DNA of 64,000 bases, taken from the NCBI RefSeq assembly GCF_003967555.1, contig NZ_BIFS01000001.1, forward strand, positions 5,580,001-5,644,000. Direction: 5' to 3'. Positions 1-8,271 of this stretch are shown one piece after another (the stretch's first letter is position 1; every line of letters starts with the position of its first letter). Source of the DNA: Dictyobacter kobayashii. GTDB taxonomy: Bacteria > Chloroflexota > Ktedonobacteria > Ktedonobacterales > Ktedonobacteraceae. The translations under genes and the position numbers were made by a program. A model generated the notes under the pieces. It was not told the DNA's origin and did not search any database. It saw only the letters and a program-made list of their open reading frames with translations.

Positions 1-1
1 T

Positions 2-3000
2 TTCACGTTTTCGTATAGCCCCATTCACGATGAATCAGGTGCGATTGCTGGTATATTTACGGCGGTCACCGAGACGACGGGCCAGGTGTTGGGCGATCGG
101 CGCATGCGCAGCTTACGTGCCCTGGCTGCCAGTACCGCGGAAGCGCGTACCTTGAAAGCTGTTTGTTTGGTGACGGCGCAGACCCTGGTTGAGAATCCAG
201 ATGACGTTCCATTCTCTTTGCTGTACCTGCTTTCGTCGGATGGAAAAAAGGCCGAGATAGCGGCCGCTACGCGTTGGCCAGATGCTATGATGGCACCTAT
301 GGAGAGCTGTGAGCTTGCCGATGAGGTGGACGCGCTCTGGCCATTCGCGCGCATTATACAGACTGGCCAACCGATCCTGCTGGACAAATTGCCTGAGCGT
401 CTGGGACGTTACGGCATTGGATTGCCAGAAGATATTTCGCTACCACAGCAGGCGTTGCTAATGCCTTTCTGGCAGCCCGGGCAGGCTGCGCCCTATGGTT
501 TTTTGATTGTCGGCATCAATCCACTGCGTTCCCTGGATGAAGACTATCGCGGTTTCCTTTCGCTGCTAGCCGGACAGGTGGCTACCGCGTGTGCCGCGGC
601 CCGCGCATATCAGGATGCGCGCGAGCAGGCGGAGGCGCTGGCAGAGCTTGACCGCGCCAAGACCGCTTTCTTCAGCAATGTCAGCCACGAGTTTCGCACA
701 CCGCTCACCCTCTCGCTGGGTCCGCTGGAGGCCGTGTTATCCGATACTGCCCATCCGTTGACTGAGGAGCAGCGAGCGCAACTGGAGATGGTGCGTCGCA
801 ACGGTCTACGCCAGCTCAAGCTGGTCAACACACTGCTAGACTTCTCCCGTATTGAGGCCGGCCGCGTCGAAGCCCTCTATGTCCCGACCGACCTGGCCCG
901 TCTGACCCGCGACCTGGTCAGCTCGTTCCACTCGGCTATTGAGAGGGCCAACCTGACATTGGTTGTAGAGTGTGCACCGTTGCCCGAGCCGATCTATGTG
1001 GATCAAGAGATGTGGGAGAAGATTGTTCTCAACCTGGTCTCTAATGCCCTTAAGTATACGCTAGCAGGAAGCATTCGGATTGCCCTGCAGATGGAGAACG
1101 ACGTAGTGACCCTGACCGTCCAGGATACTGGCGTGGGCATTCCGGCTGAGGATGTGCCGCACCTGTTTGAGCGCTTTTACCGTGTGCGTCAGAGCCAGGG
1201 CCGCACGCAGGAGGGATCGGGCATTGGCCTCTCGCTGGTGCAGGAACTGGTGCGTTTACATGGTGGGACCATCTCTGTCGAGAGTCAATTGGGGGTTGGC
1301 AGCACGTTCACGATACAACTACTACGTGGCCATGCCCACCTGCCTGCTGAGCGCCTTGGTATGGAGAGCACGCTGGCCTCAATTACCATGGGAGCTGATC
1401 CTTACGTTGAGGAGGCCTTGCGCTGGCTATCTGGAGATTTGACGGCGTCCAGGCCGGTCGTGTCTTCATTCTTAAGCGACTCTATAGGAGGAGCAGAGGC
1501 TACTGCCTTTGGTGGCGATACCACACAGCAGAAGGCTACCTTGCTGGTAGTGGATGATAATGCCGATATGCGCGACTACCTCAACCGTCTCCTTGCACCA
1601 ACGTATCGGGTGTGGTTAGCTGTGGATGGTATTGAAGCCTTGCGCCTGACCAGGAGCGAGCAGCCAGATATGATTATCAGCGACGTAATGATGCCCGGCC
1701 TGGATGGCTTTGCGTTACTGAACGCGCTACGCAGCGAGCCCGCCACCAAAAATATTCCCTTCCTCTTGCTCTCAGCCCGTGCCGGTGAAGAGGCTACCCT
1801 CGAGGGATTACAGGCCGGGGCCGATGATTATCTAATCAAGCCTTTCTCGGCCCGTGAGTTGTTAGGACGCATCCAGTCGCGCCTGGAGATCGCGCGCTTG
1901 AGCCGAGAAGCAGAAAACGCCCGGCAACGCCTGCAAAGACTGCTCATGCAAGCACCCGCCGTCATCGCGGTCCTGAACGGCCCCACGCACATTTTTACGC
2001 TGGTCAATGCTCTTTATTCCCAGGTCCTCGGGCGTTCAGCGGAAGCTCTACTGGGCAAACCTGTACGAGAGGCTTTACCCGAGGTAGAGGGGCAGGGCTT
2101 CTTCGAACTCTTAGACCAGGTCTATCAGACGGGTGAGCCGTTCTATGGTAATGAGATGTGCATGATGGTAGATCGGGGTGGAAATGGAAACCTGGAAGAG
2201 ATCTATTTTAACTTTATCTATCAAGCCACATACGACACCAATGAAAAGATCGACGGCGTCCTGGTTCATGCGGTTGATGTCACCGAATTTGTGCATGCGC
2301 GCCAGCGCGTGGAAGCCTTACTGGTAGCATTAGAGGAGGCCGATCAACGCAAAGACGAGTTTTTGCATATGGTCAGTCATGAACTGCGCACACCGATTAC
2401 CGCCATCAAAGGCAATATCCAGTTGACCCAGCGGCGTTTGAAGCGCTTTGAGACGGAGTTGCAAGAACCGGCTCCCCCCACAGTCGATGAATTGCGGCAG
2501 ATGCATGGTTTTCTGACCCAGTTGATGGAGCGAGCCGCACGCCAGATTGAGGCCCAGAAACGCCTGATCAACGATCTGTTAGATGTCTCACGTATCCAAT
2601 CTGGCAAGCTTGACCTTACACTGGAATTATGCGACCTGGTCAGCATGGTTGAGGATTCGGTGCTCGACCAACATTCCGGTTCCTCCGGCCACCAGATTAT
2701 CCTACAAATCGAGCCTGATCAGTCGCCCCTGATAGTCATGGCTGATGAGGGACGTATCGGGCAGGTCATCAACAACTACCTGACCAATGCCCGGAAATAT
2801 TCGCCAACCAGCGCCGCGATCACCGTAGGCATTAGCGCCACAGCCAGCGAGGCGCGGGTCTGGGTGCGCGATGGAGGGCCAGGTTTGAACGCCCAGCAGC
2901 AAAAACAGATCTGGGAACGTTTCTACCAGGACCCGGACATCCCCTTGCAGACTGGTAGCGGTCAGGGAATGGGCCTGGGCTTGCACATCTGCCAGACCAT

Positions 3001-3091
3001 TGTGCAACTGCACAATGGCGAGGTCGGAGTCGAGAGTGAGCCCGGTCATGGTTCAACCTTCTGGTTTACCCTCCCGCTGGTCGACGCCTGA
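2..3091 (+). CDS. Hybrid sensor histidine kinase (5' end outside window)
   Basis: The reading frame is open from base 2, and the first residues (FTFSYSPIHDESGAIAGIFT) read as the tail of a PAS domain, so the gene begins upstream. Numbering from the first visible codon, the order is PAS end (1-30), GAF-like sensor (about 45-215), HisKA with phospho-acceptor H229 in NVSHEFRTP, HATPase (DTGVGIP, GSGIGLSL), receiver domain with D561 in IISDVMMPG, PAS (about 650-770), and a second HisKA with H793 in MVSHELRTP plus HATPase (GLGLHICQTI). Two full kinase modules around one receiver suggest an internal phosphorelay; the input signal is unknown. No transmembrane segment is visible, so the seen part is cytosolic. 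It stops just before a strong hairpin. It resembles the kinase at 8272-11189 in its C-terminal module. Confidence 0.93.
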   Translation, partial: FTFSYSPIHDESGAIAGIFTAVTETTGQVLGDRRMRSLRALAASTAEARTLKAVCLVTAQTLVENPDDVPFSLLYLLSSDGKKAEIAAATRWPDAMMAPMESCELADEVDALWPFARIIQTGQPILLDKLPERLGRYGIGLPEDISLPQQALLMPFWQPGQAAPYGFLIVGINPLRSLDEDYRGFLSLLAGQVATACAAARAYQDAREQAEALAELDRAKTAFFSNVSHEFRTPLTLSLGPLEAVLSDTAHPLTEEQRAQLEMVRRNGLRQLKLVNTLLDFSRIEAGRVEALYVPTDLARLTRDLVSSFHSAIERANLTLVVECAPLPEPIYVDQEMWEKIVLNLVSNALKYTLAGSIRIALQMENDVVTLTVQDTGVGIPAEDVPHLFERFYRVRQSQGRTQEGSGIGLSLVQELVRLHGGTISVESQLGVGSTFTIQLLRGHAHLPAERLGMESTLASITMGADPYVEEALRWLSGDLTASRPVVSSFLSDSIGGAEATAFGGDTTQQKATLLVVDDNADMRDYLNRLLAPTYRVWLAVDGIEALRLTRSEQPDMIISDVMMPGLDGFALLNALRSEPATKNIPFLLLSARAGEEATLEGLQAGADDYLIKPFSARELLGRIQSRLEIARLSREAENARQRLQRLLMQAPAVIAVLNGPTHIFTLVNALYSQVLGRSAEALLGKPVREALPEVEGQGFFELLDQVYQTGEPFYGNEMCMMVDRGGNGNLEEIYFNFIYQATYDTNEKIDGVLVHAVDVTEFVHARQRVEALLVALEEADQRKDEFLHMVSHELRTPITAIKGNIQLTQRRLKRFETELQEPAPPTVDELRQMHGFLTQLMERAARQIEAQKRLINDLLDVSRIQSGKLDLTLELCDLVSMVEDSVLDQHSGSSGHQIILQIEPDQSPLIVMADEGRIGQVINNYLTNARKYSPTSAAITVGISATASEARVWVRDGGPGLNAQQQKQIWERFYQDPDIPLQTGSGQGMGLGLHICQTIVQLHNGEVGVESEPGHGSTFWFTLPLVDA

Positions 3092-3101
3092 TCTCAGAAG
3101 G

Positions 3102-3126
3102 CATCCGCCCACCAGGTGGGCGGATG
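3102..3126 (+). terminator. Hairpin downstream of hybrid kinase
   Basis: Perfect 12-bp inverted repeat (CATCCGCCCACC and its complement) separated by one base, starting 11 bases after the kinase stop codon. There is no T-run after it, so it may be a weak terminator or an mRNA-stabilising stem. Confidence 0.5.
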
Positions 3127-3659
3127 TCAATGCCGAACTGGGACATCGTGATATTGGCAATCAAGCAAGCAAGCGCAGGCGCCATTGCCCGTCCTCACCT
3201 GATCGCCTGGCAAGCCCCGCGAAGGACCACGGGATCGGAGAAATGCCGCCAGCCAGCCTCTTCTAACCCATTCTTCCCCCGATTTCCAAATCCGGCAATG
3301 ATAAGCCTGAGATTGCTTGCTTGCCTGTTTCTTCTCTGAAAATGAGCGTTTTCATGCCCGGTCCGGTGATGTCGACAGACATGAGGGTCTTGTTTTTTAA
3401 GAGTGTTCTGCTCCAATGTCTCATTAAACTGCTGATCCTGAGCATTATTTTTGCCACCTTTCTTGCCTCACAAAAGAACAGAAACAGAGACGTCTTTCTG
3501 CGAAAATGCAGGAAACTGTTCGTGCTTCCAGCATGTGAGGCTTCAATGTGCCCGGCGCGCGACCGGGCGTTGCCGCATTCCGTACGCTCATTCCTGGCAC
3601 GTTCATACATGCACCCAGGCTGGAATAGTGTTTACATCTGATGCATCGGAGGGAGAAAT
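3127..3659. other. Intergenic stretch without a convincing gene
   Basis: About 530 bases between the kinase and the AraC gene. Several short open frames exist on both strands, but none has a ribosome site plus a protein-like sequence. An imperfect inverted repeat built on AAGCAAGCAAGC-type sequence lies near 3158-3180 and 3306-3330, which may be the remnant of a palindromic repeat. The AraC promoter is presumably in the last 200 bases; I could not place it. Confidence 0.4.
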
Positions 3660-4346
3660 ATGCATCTGCTCTTTGAGGCAAGGGAGTCTGACTCCCCATA
3701 TATCGAAGCGGTCTGGCGTGGTCTGGCCGGCAACGATTATGCTCCTGTTTGCCCGGCCTCTGGCCGCTGGCATCTGCTCTTTCTCAAACAGAATGGAAAG
3801 GTCAACGTCTCTGTAGAGGGACCATTGACCAAAGCGACTCCTGTCACTCAGGCTGAGGGGACCTCCTGGTTTGGCGTCACGTTTCGGCTTGGCACCTTTC
3901 TGTCTGTCGTGCCCGTAAGAAATCTCCTGGATGAACGGGCCACGTTGTCGCTCGCCGCAACCACATCCTTCGAGCTTGCTGGCTCCAGCTTTCAATTTCC
4001 CAACTATGACAATGTTGAAACGTTTGTCGAGAGGCTGGTGCGCGAGGACTTGCTGGTCTCTGACGAAATCGTGAAGGCGGTCTTAGCCGGCTACCTGCCG
4101 GAGATGTCATTGCGCACAGTGAGGCGTCGTTTCTTGTTTGCAACCGGGTTAACGTATAAAGCAATTTCGCAGATCGAACGCGCGAAGCAGGCGGTAGATC
4201 TCCTGGAGCGAGGCATCTCGCTCCTGGATGCGGCGTATCAGGCAGGGTATGCTGATCAGTCTCATATGACCAGATCTCTCAAGCACTTTATTGGTTACAC
4301 ACCTGCTCATATTGCTCGTATAGGGAACGGGGGAAACCCGGAGTAG
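3660..4346 (+). CDS. AraC-family transcriptional regulator
   Basis: 228 residues. The start ATG follows a GGAGGGAG ribosome site six bases upstream. The C-terminal third carries the double helix-turn-helix of AraC/XylS proteins: SLRTVRRRFLFATGLTYKAI for the first, and LLDAAYQAGYADQSHMTRSL with FIGYTPAHI for the second, which is the usual conserved end. The N-terminal 130 residues are a ligand or oligomerisation domain I do not recognise. Its target may be the DHFR-like reductase gene that follows on the same strand about 220 bases later, but spacing alone does not prove this. Confidence 0.88.
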   Translation: MHLLFEARESDSPYIEAVWRGLAGNDYAPVCPASGRWHLLFLKQNGKVNVSVEGPLTKATPVTQAEGTSWFGVTFRLGTFLSVVPVRNLLDERATLSLAATTSFELAGSSFQFPNYDNVETFVERLVREDLLVSDEIVKAVLAGYLPEMSLRTVRRRFLFATGLTYKAISQIERAKQAVDLLERGISLLDAAYQAGYADQSHMTRSLKHFIGYTPAHIARIGNGGNPE

Positions 4347-4563
4347 CTGTCCATTTTGTTCAAGACAAGAGCCACCTGTTCGAGGTAGACTTTCACTGGT
4401 GACGACTCCTCAGGACAAATGGGGAAACGTTCACATGTGAAGAAGGAGACGAGATGTGGCTCCCACAACTCACTCTTGAGTCAGAATACTGCACAGGTTT
4501 CAGGATTATTTGAGGGATGACTTGTGCACAAATGAATATCAAAACAAGGGAGATAGCCAGACC

Positions 4564-5211
4564 ATGCAAACAAGCAAAGTGTTTTTCGACGTTGTCATGT
4601 CTCTGGACGGCTTCATCGCTCCAGAAGGGATGGACATGGCCCACGCAGACGACCCGGAATACAAGCAGTGGATGAACAAATGGATGCAACTTCAGCATTG
4701 GATGTTTCAACAGAAATTCTTCCGCGAAAATCTCAACCTCGGCGAAGGCGGCGAAACAGGTCAAGACAACCGCCTGTTAGAAGCCACCTTTCAACGAACC
4801 GGCGTCAGCATCATGGCAAAGAATATGTTCACTGGTGGCGAGCGCTTCTGGCCTGAGGAGGCTCCTTTCCATACCCCCGTTTTTGTCTTGACCGACCAGA
4901 TACGCCAACCTTGGGTGCGTCCTGGCGGCACAACGTTCTACTTTGTCAATGATGGCATCGAGAGCGCGCTTCATCAAGCACGAGAGGTTGCCGGAAACAG
5001 AGATATCAGAATAGCGGGAGGAGCCAATGCGATCCAGCAGTATCTCAATGCGGGGCTGATTGATGAATTCACGATCCACTACGTGCCAGTGTTTTTTGGC
5101 CACGGCACACCGCTTTTTACGAAGATGAACCCCGATATCAAGGTAAAAGTGAGGGAAGCCATCCCATCTCAAGAAGTTGCTCATATCACCTACGAAGTTG
5201 AGAAGGAATAG
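4564..5211 (+). CDS. Dihydrofolate reductase-family (RibD C-terminal-like) protein
   Basis: 215 residues from the ATG at 4564, preceded by AGGGAG. An in-frame start further upstream would add 18 poorly conserved residues and lacks a ribosome site. The N-terminus TSKVFFDVVMSLDGFIAPEG is the classic nucleotide-binding strand of the RibD_C/DHFR-like family, and the C-terminal half has IAGGANAIQQYLNAGLIDEF. Members use NADPH as cytosolic reductases of unassigned substrate, often in small resistance or detoxification operons. It follows an AraC regulator on the same strand, so the two may be linked functionally. No substrate can be named. Confidence 0.88.
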   Translation: MQTSKVFFDVVMSLDGFIAPEGMDMAHADDPEYKQWMNKWMQLQHWMFQQKFFRENLNLGEGGETGQDNRLLEATFQRTGVSIMAKNMFTGGERFWPEEAPFHTPVFVLTDQIRQPWVRPGGTTFYFVNDGIESALHQAREVAGNRDIRIAGGANAIQQYLNAGLIDEFTIHYVPVFFGHGTPLFTKMNPDIKVKVREAIPSQEVAHITYEVEKE

Positions 5212-5229
5212 TGCTCCTTATGTTATCTC

Positions 5230-5332
5230 TCATTAGATTGCGCGCCTTTAGCACATAATAAATAAAGCGCGGGCGCGCCAGCCCATGTCTGCACAAGAGT
5301 GACACGCTCCCATGATGAGAGTAAGACCCATT
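5230..5332 (-). repeat. Degenerate end of a family 3 palindromic element
   Basis: Read on the minus strand, this stretch matches the left end of the complete element at 57854-58049: a GGGTCTTAC...CATCATGGGAGCGTG end (5309-5330) followed by a version of the GGCTGGCGCGCCC tag (5271-5286). The hairpin and tandem repeats are not recognisable here, so this is a decayed or truncated copy. Confidence 0.5.
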
Positions 5333-5342
5333 ATGAAACATT

Positions 5343-6314
5343 CTAAGATATGAGCCGATAGATGATGTTCGGCGATTGGAAGCTGAAGTGTTCGACCTCT
5401 ATTTCGACCTGCTGGCCAATCTCTAATGGTTTGGCGGTTGGATTCTGGATGGACGAAGCCCCATTTGAGAAGGTGACGCCGTCGAGCGTAACACTTACGA
5501 GCTGGTACTCAGGGGTCAATTGCTCAATGCTATGAATTGTCCCGGTGCGTGGACCCTCGCGATAGATGGCATTGAGCAGGCGAAAGCGTTGGAACAGCAT
5601 GTTTTGGACCTCGACGGTGCTCTTGCGCAGTTGTTCGATGGCGGCCCGCCACTCTGGTTGCTGGGCGACGGAAAGCTCGTTGAGCAGGTTCTGCCAGGGC
5701 GGCTCCTGCTGCTGTTTCTCCTGCCAATAGAGCTCCTTCCAATTCTCGGCGGCCCCGGTTGTGGCGACCATGGTATCCAGCTCCTGGCAGATCAGGGCCT
5801 TGATTTCTGCATCGCTCAGGCTATTATAGGCCGTGGAGAGCAGGAGCGTCGTAGGTGTACATAGCCAGCTAATGGGGACAGGATAATCGATCAGCTCGAT
5901 GCGCAACTGATTAGGAATGTAGCCGCGATACGGCTCTAGCTCCTCGTACAATCCCTGGATGCCATGCCTTTTGGTTGAGCGTTGCTCGCGGGCCGACTGG
6001 ACGGATGGATAGCTCTTCTGCCAGAGTTGGGCCAGTCGCTCGCCCTCAGCGGCATTGCCCTGCCAGATCTGAGGCGGCCAGCGCCGGGCTGGCCCGGCTT
6101 CAAATATCGTATCCAGTGCATTGACCACAGCTACCAACCAGTTCTTCCATTCGTCTGCGGTCAGTTGCCCCTCCGGAACCGAACTTGTTGTGATTGGATG
6201 CGCCGTGAAGGGGGGAACCTGCAAACCATCATGCTCCAACAGCCAGAGGCAAAAATCGACTGTGGGATCAAAACTCCAGTTCAGGGTCCAGCGTGTGGTG
6301 CTAACAAAGTGCAT
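5343..6314 (-). CDS. Hypothetical protein with degenerate M48-peptidase-like core
   Basis: 323 residues from the ATG at 6314, preceded by AAAGGATG. An upstream in-frame extension of 84 residues is low quality and was left out. The centre (about 150-185) reads like an M48/HtpX-type core: a strand, a TTLLLSTAYNSLSDAEIKAL segment, then CQELDT at 176-181 where the family has the zinc motif HExxH. Both metal histidines are therefore replaced (Q177, T181), while the glutamate (E178) is kept. The C-terminal 60 residues (TGTIHSIEQLTPEYQLVSVT) look like a small beta domain. If the homology is right, this is a pseudo-peptidase. No signal peptide or membrane span is seen. The downstream gene is convergent. 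Confidence 0.7.
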   Translation of the reverse strand: MHFVSTTRWTLNWSFDPTVDFCLWLLEHDGLQVPPFTAHPITTSSVPEGQLTADEWKNWLVAVVNALDTIFEAGPARRWPPQIWQGNAAEGERLAQLWQKSYPSVQSAREQRSTKRHGIQGLYEELEPYRGYIPNQLRIELIDYPVPISWLCTPTTLLLSTAYNSLSDAEIKALICQELDTMVATTGAAENWKELYWQEKQQQEPPWQNLLNELSVAQQPEWRAAIEQLRKSTVEVQNMLFQRFRLLNAIYREGPRTGTIHSIEQLTPEYQLVSVTLDGVTFSNGASSIQNPTAKPLEIGQQVEIEVEHFSFQSPNIIYRLIS

Positions 6315-6540
6315 TATTCTGCCATCCTTTCTTATTGTGCGAGCAAAGCATGATACTTTATGCATAAGGCTATAAATACGGATGTATATACGTACAAGAA
6401 CGGACTGAGTTGCTTCTTTGATATATGGATGAACTTCCTCGCACCGAAAAAAGCAACGGAAAAGCGAGACGTGGCTATTTGATTTGGTGCATAGCGTTTT
6501 TTGTTTTTTCGGGTGATAAGGGTGTAGAGCGGATTTAATT

Positions 6541-6962
6541 TTCAATACCGTTAAGATACGAAGCATTTGAGCTCAAACAGGGGATGGGAGCTTGCTCCCC
6601 CTTTTCCCTTCCTGTACGAAAAAGCGACAAGAAAGACGATGCTCATAGGTTCGGGCCTCAGCGCCCGCCCCGGTAGGGCGGCCCGGTATCTCAGCACTCA
6701 AGCACCCGGTGGTATTGGCCCTTCCTTCACGCGGTGCCCACACACGGACCATGCGTTTGGGCACCGCGTGGGTCGAGGGAGCGGTGACGAGAGACCGAGC
6801 GGCGAGGAGACCGGGCCGCCCTACCGGGGCGGGCGCTGAGGCCCGAACCTATGACATCTCTTTTCTTGTTGCCTGGTCGTATGGGAAAGGGAGGGAGGGC
6901 TTGTCGTCCGATAGCAATCACCATGTTTGAGCTCAAATGCTTCGTATCTGAACGGTATTGAG
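6541..6962. repeat. Family 1 nested palindromic element, copy A
   Basis: Almost the whole 420 bp is one imperfect inverted repeat. The outer arms carry CAATACCGTTAAGATACGAA on the left and its near-complement on the right, each next to a TTTGAGCTCAAA palindrome. The core runs 6645-6852, from ATAGGTTCGGGCC to GGCCCGAACCTAT, and includes a CGCCCCGGTAGGGCGGCCCG arm and its complement. An inner palindrome, CACGCGGTGCCC/GGGCACCGCGTG, sits in the middle. No protein frame is convincing. The same element recurs at 15616, 22193, 30253 and 54395. Confidence 0.85.
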
Positions 6963-7005
6963 GCTTGCCCCGCACGTACAGATCGTTGTTATTGGTGCGT
7001 CCAAT
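6963..7005. repeat. Family 2 REP-like arm
   Basis: A GCTTGCCCCGCACGTACAG arm followed by ATCGTTGTTATTGGTGC, abutting the right end of the family 1 element. The rest of the gap to the DinB gene shows nothing else. Confidence 0.6.
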
Positions 7006-7129
7006 TAATTCCAGGCAGATGGACACCGGCAATGGGAGGTTGTCGGTATCTATCTGCCTGGCTACATTTTCTCTTCATGTTATAGCAAAGCGATACATGT
7101 TGCTATATATCCATATTGTGGTGCACAGC

Positions 7130-7651
7130 TTAGAAATAGTTTTCTTTGATGCTATAGAAATGGTGCAGTTCGTGGCCGGCGATCTGGTAGAGCGCTGAAC
7201 GTACGCTTAGATTATGTCCATTCGACAGACCAGAGCGCGTCAGCACGACATCATCGAAGCTTTTGAAGAGGGCGATGCTTGCCATGCGGACAGCGGTCAG
7301 TTCTTCCAGAATGTCCTCGATGCTGCGCTCATTGGCATTGGAATTGGCCACATAATCATCCTGCTCATAGCCAGCCAGGGTGGTCGTGTCATTGCGGGCG
7401 AAGCGCAGGGCGCGATAGGCGAAAACACGTTCAGTATCAGTGACATGGCTCAGGATCTGCTTGATGGTCCATTCGCCTTCCGCGCAGGGAGTAACCAATT
7501 TCTCCTCAGGCTGCCCGGCAACCAGATCCTTGACCATCTGTAAATTCTCTGACAGGTGTTGTAGAACCAGCCCATCGTCTGGTACGAGGTCAATATACAT
7601 AATCGCATAAGGAGCATATTCGCCAACTTCAGGTCGCTGGAATTTTCGCAT
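7130..7651 (-). CDS. DinB-family protein
   Basis: 173 residues from the ATG at 7651, which has AAAGAG nine bases upstream; an ATG 18 bases earlier has no ribosome site. The N-terminus RPEVGEYAPYAIMYIDLVP, the GEWTIKQILSHVTDTERVFA helix and the C-terminal AGHELHHFYSIKENYF are typical of DinB/DfsB four-helix bundles. The metal-binding histidines are likely the one in LSHVTDTE and those in GHELHH. Bacterial relatives are thiol- or metal-dependent enzymes of mostly unknown substrate. It stands alone, with repeats on both sides. Confidence 0.88.
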   Translation of the reverse strand: MRKFQRPEVGEYAPYAIMYIDLVPDDGLVLQHLSENLQMVKDLVAGQPEEKLVTPCAEGEWTIKQILSHVTDTERVFAYRALRFARNDTTTLAGYEQDDYVANSNANERSIEDILEELTAVRMASIALFKSFDDVVLTRSGLSNGHNLSVRSALYQIAGHELHHFYSIKENYF

Positions 7652-7788
7652 TATAATTAGCTCTTTCATATTTACTCGAATGTTTTGAGCGTGAGTCGTA
7701 TGACCCTTTGTCGCTCTAGCTCATCCATAATTATCATACAACGCCAGGCTGCCTGTTGCCAGCCTGTTTGCTAATTGAAAGTAGCTAA

Positions 7789-7959
7789 AAACACGATCAG
7801 TACGTGCGGGGCTTGCCCCCGCTTTTAAACTCTCTGCTCGAAAAGCCATATAAAGATGATTTTGCAGCTATTTAGATAAGAGCATTGCGTTATTATTGTT
7901 GATTTTTCGAGCGGGAACGGAGGAAGCGGGGGCAAGCCCCGCACGTACTGATCGTGTTT
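7789..7959. repeat. Family 2 palindromic element with both arms
   Basis: A perfect inverted repeat of about 35 bases: the left arm (7789-7823) starts AAACACGATCAGTACGTGCG, and the right arm (7925-7959) is its exact complement. They flank a roughly 100-base AT-rich loop containing CTCGAAAA and TTTTCGAGC, which can also pair. Single right arms of the same unit occur at 18669, 44060, 51770 and 61310, showing that this is the complete form. Confidence 0.85.
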
Positions 7960-8271
7960 CTTGGGCTTTTGCTCTCGTCTTCTCCTTAAGTGAGGTGTAT
8001 TGTGCCCAAGGCTGCCATGATGGGGACGTTGCGTGTTTATAGGTCAGGTCCGTAGAGAGCTTGCTGTCTCCTATCCTATTGCGTATTGCGTAAGAGAGTA
8101 GGAGACATTATATTCTACAATCCCAGCTATAGTGATTTTTGTTATGCTTATTGGGATTTATTGTTATGCATTCAAGCCTGTTCATCTCGGCAATTTTATG
8201 TAAGCGGTCCATTGGCTGGTTCAATACTAGGTAGAGGCTGTATTTCTGCCTCAGAGTACGGAGTGACGTCG
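7960..8271. other. Leader region of the sensor kinase gene
   Basis: About 310 bases between the family 2 repeat and the kinase start. One frame is open from 8086, but its first 62 residues are not domain-like and lack a ribosome site, so I treat it as untranslated. No clear promoter was found. Confidence 0.35.

Noticed and set aside
3263..3995. Several overlapping open frames before and within the AraC gene
   Set aside because: No ribosome sites, atypical residue composition, mutually overlapping.
6645..6852. tRNA-like GGTTCG motif in family 1 cores
   Set aside because: No cloverleaf can be drawn; the motif is part of the palindromic core.
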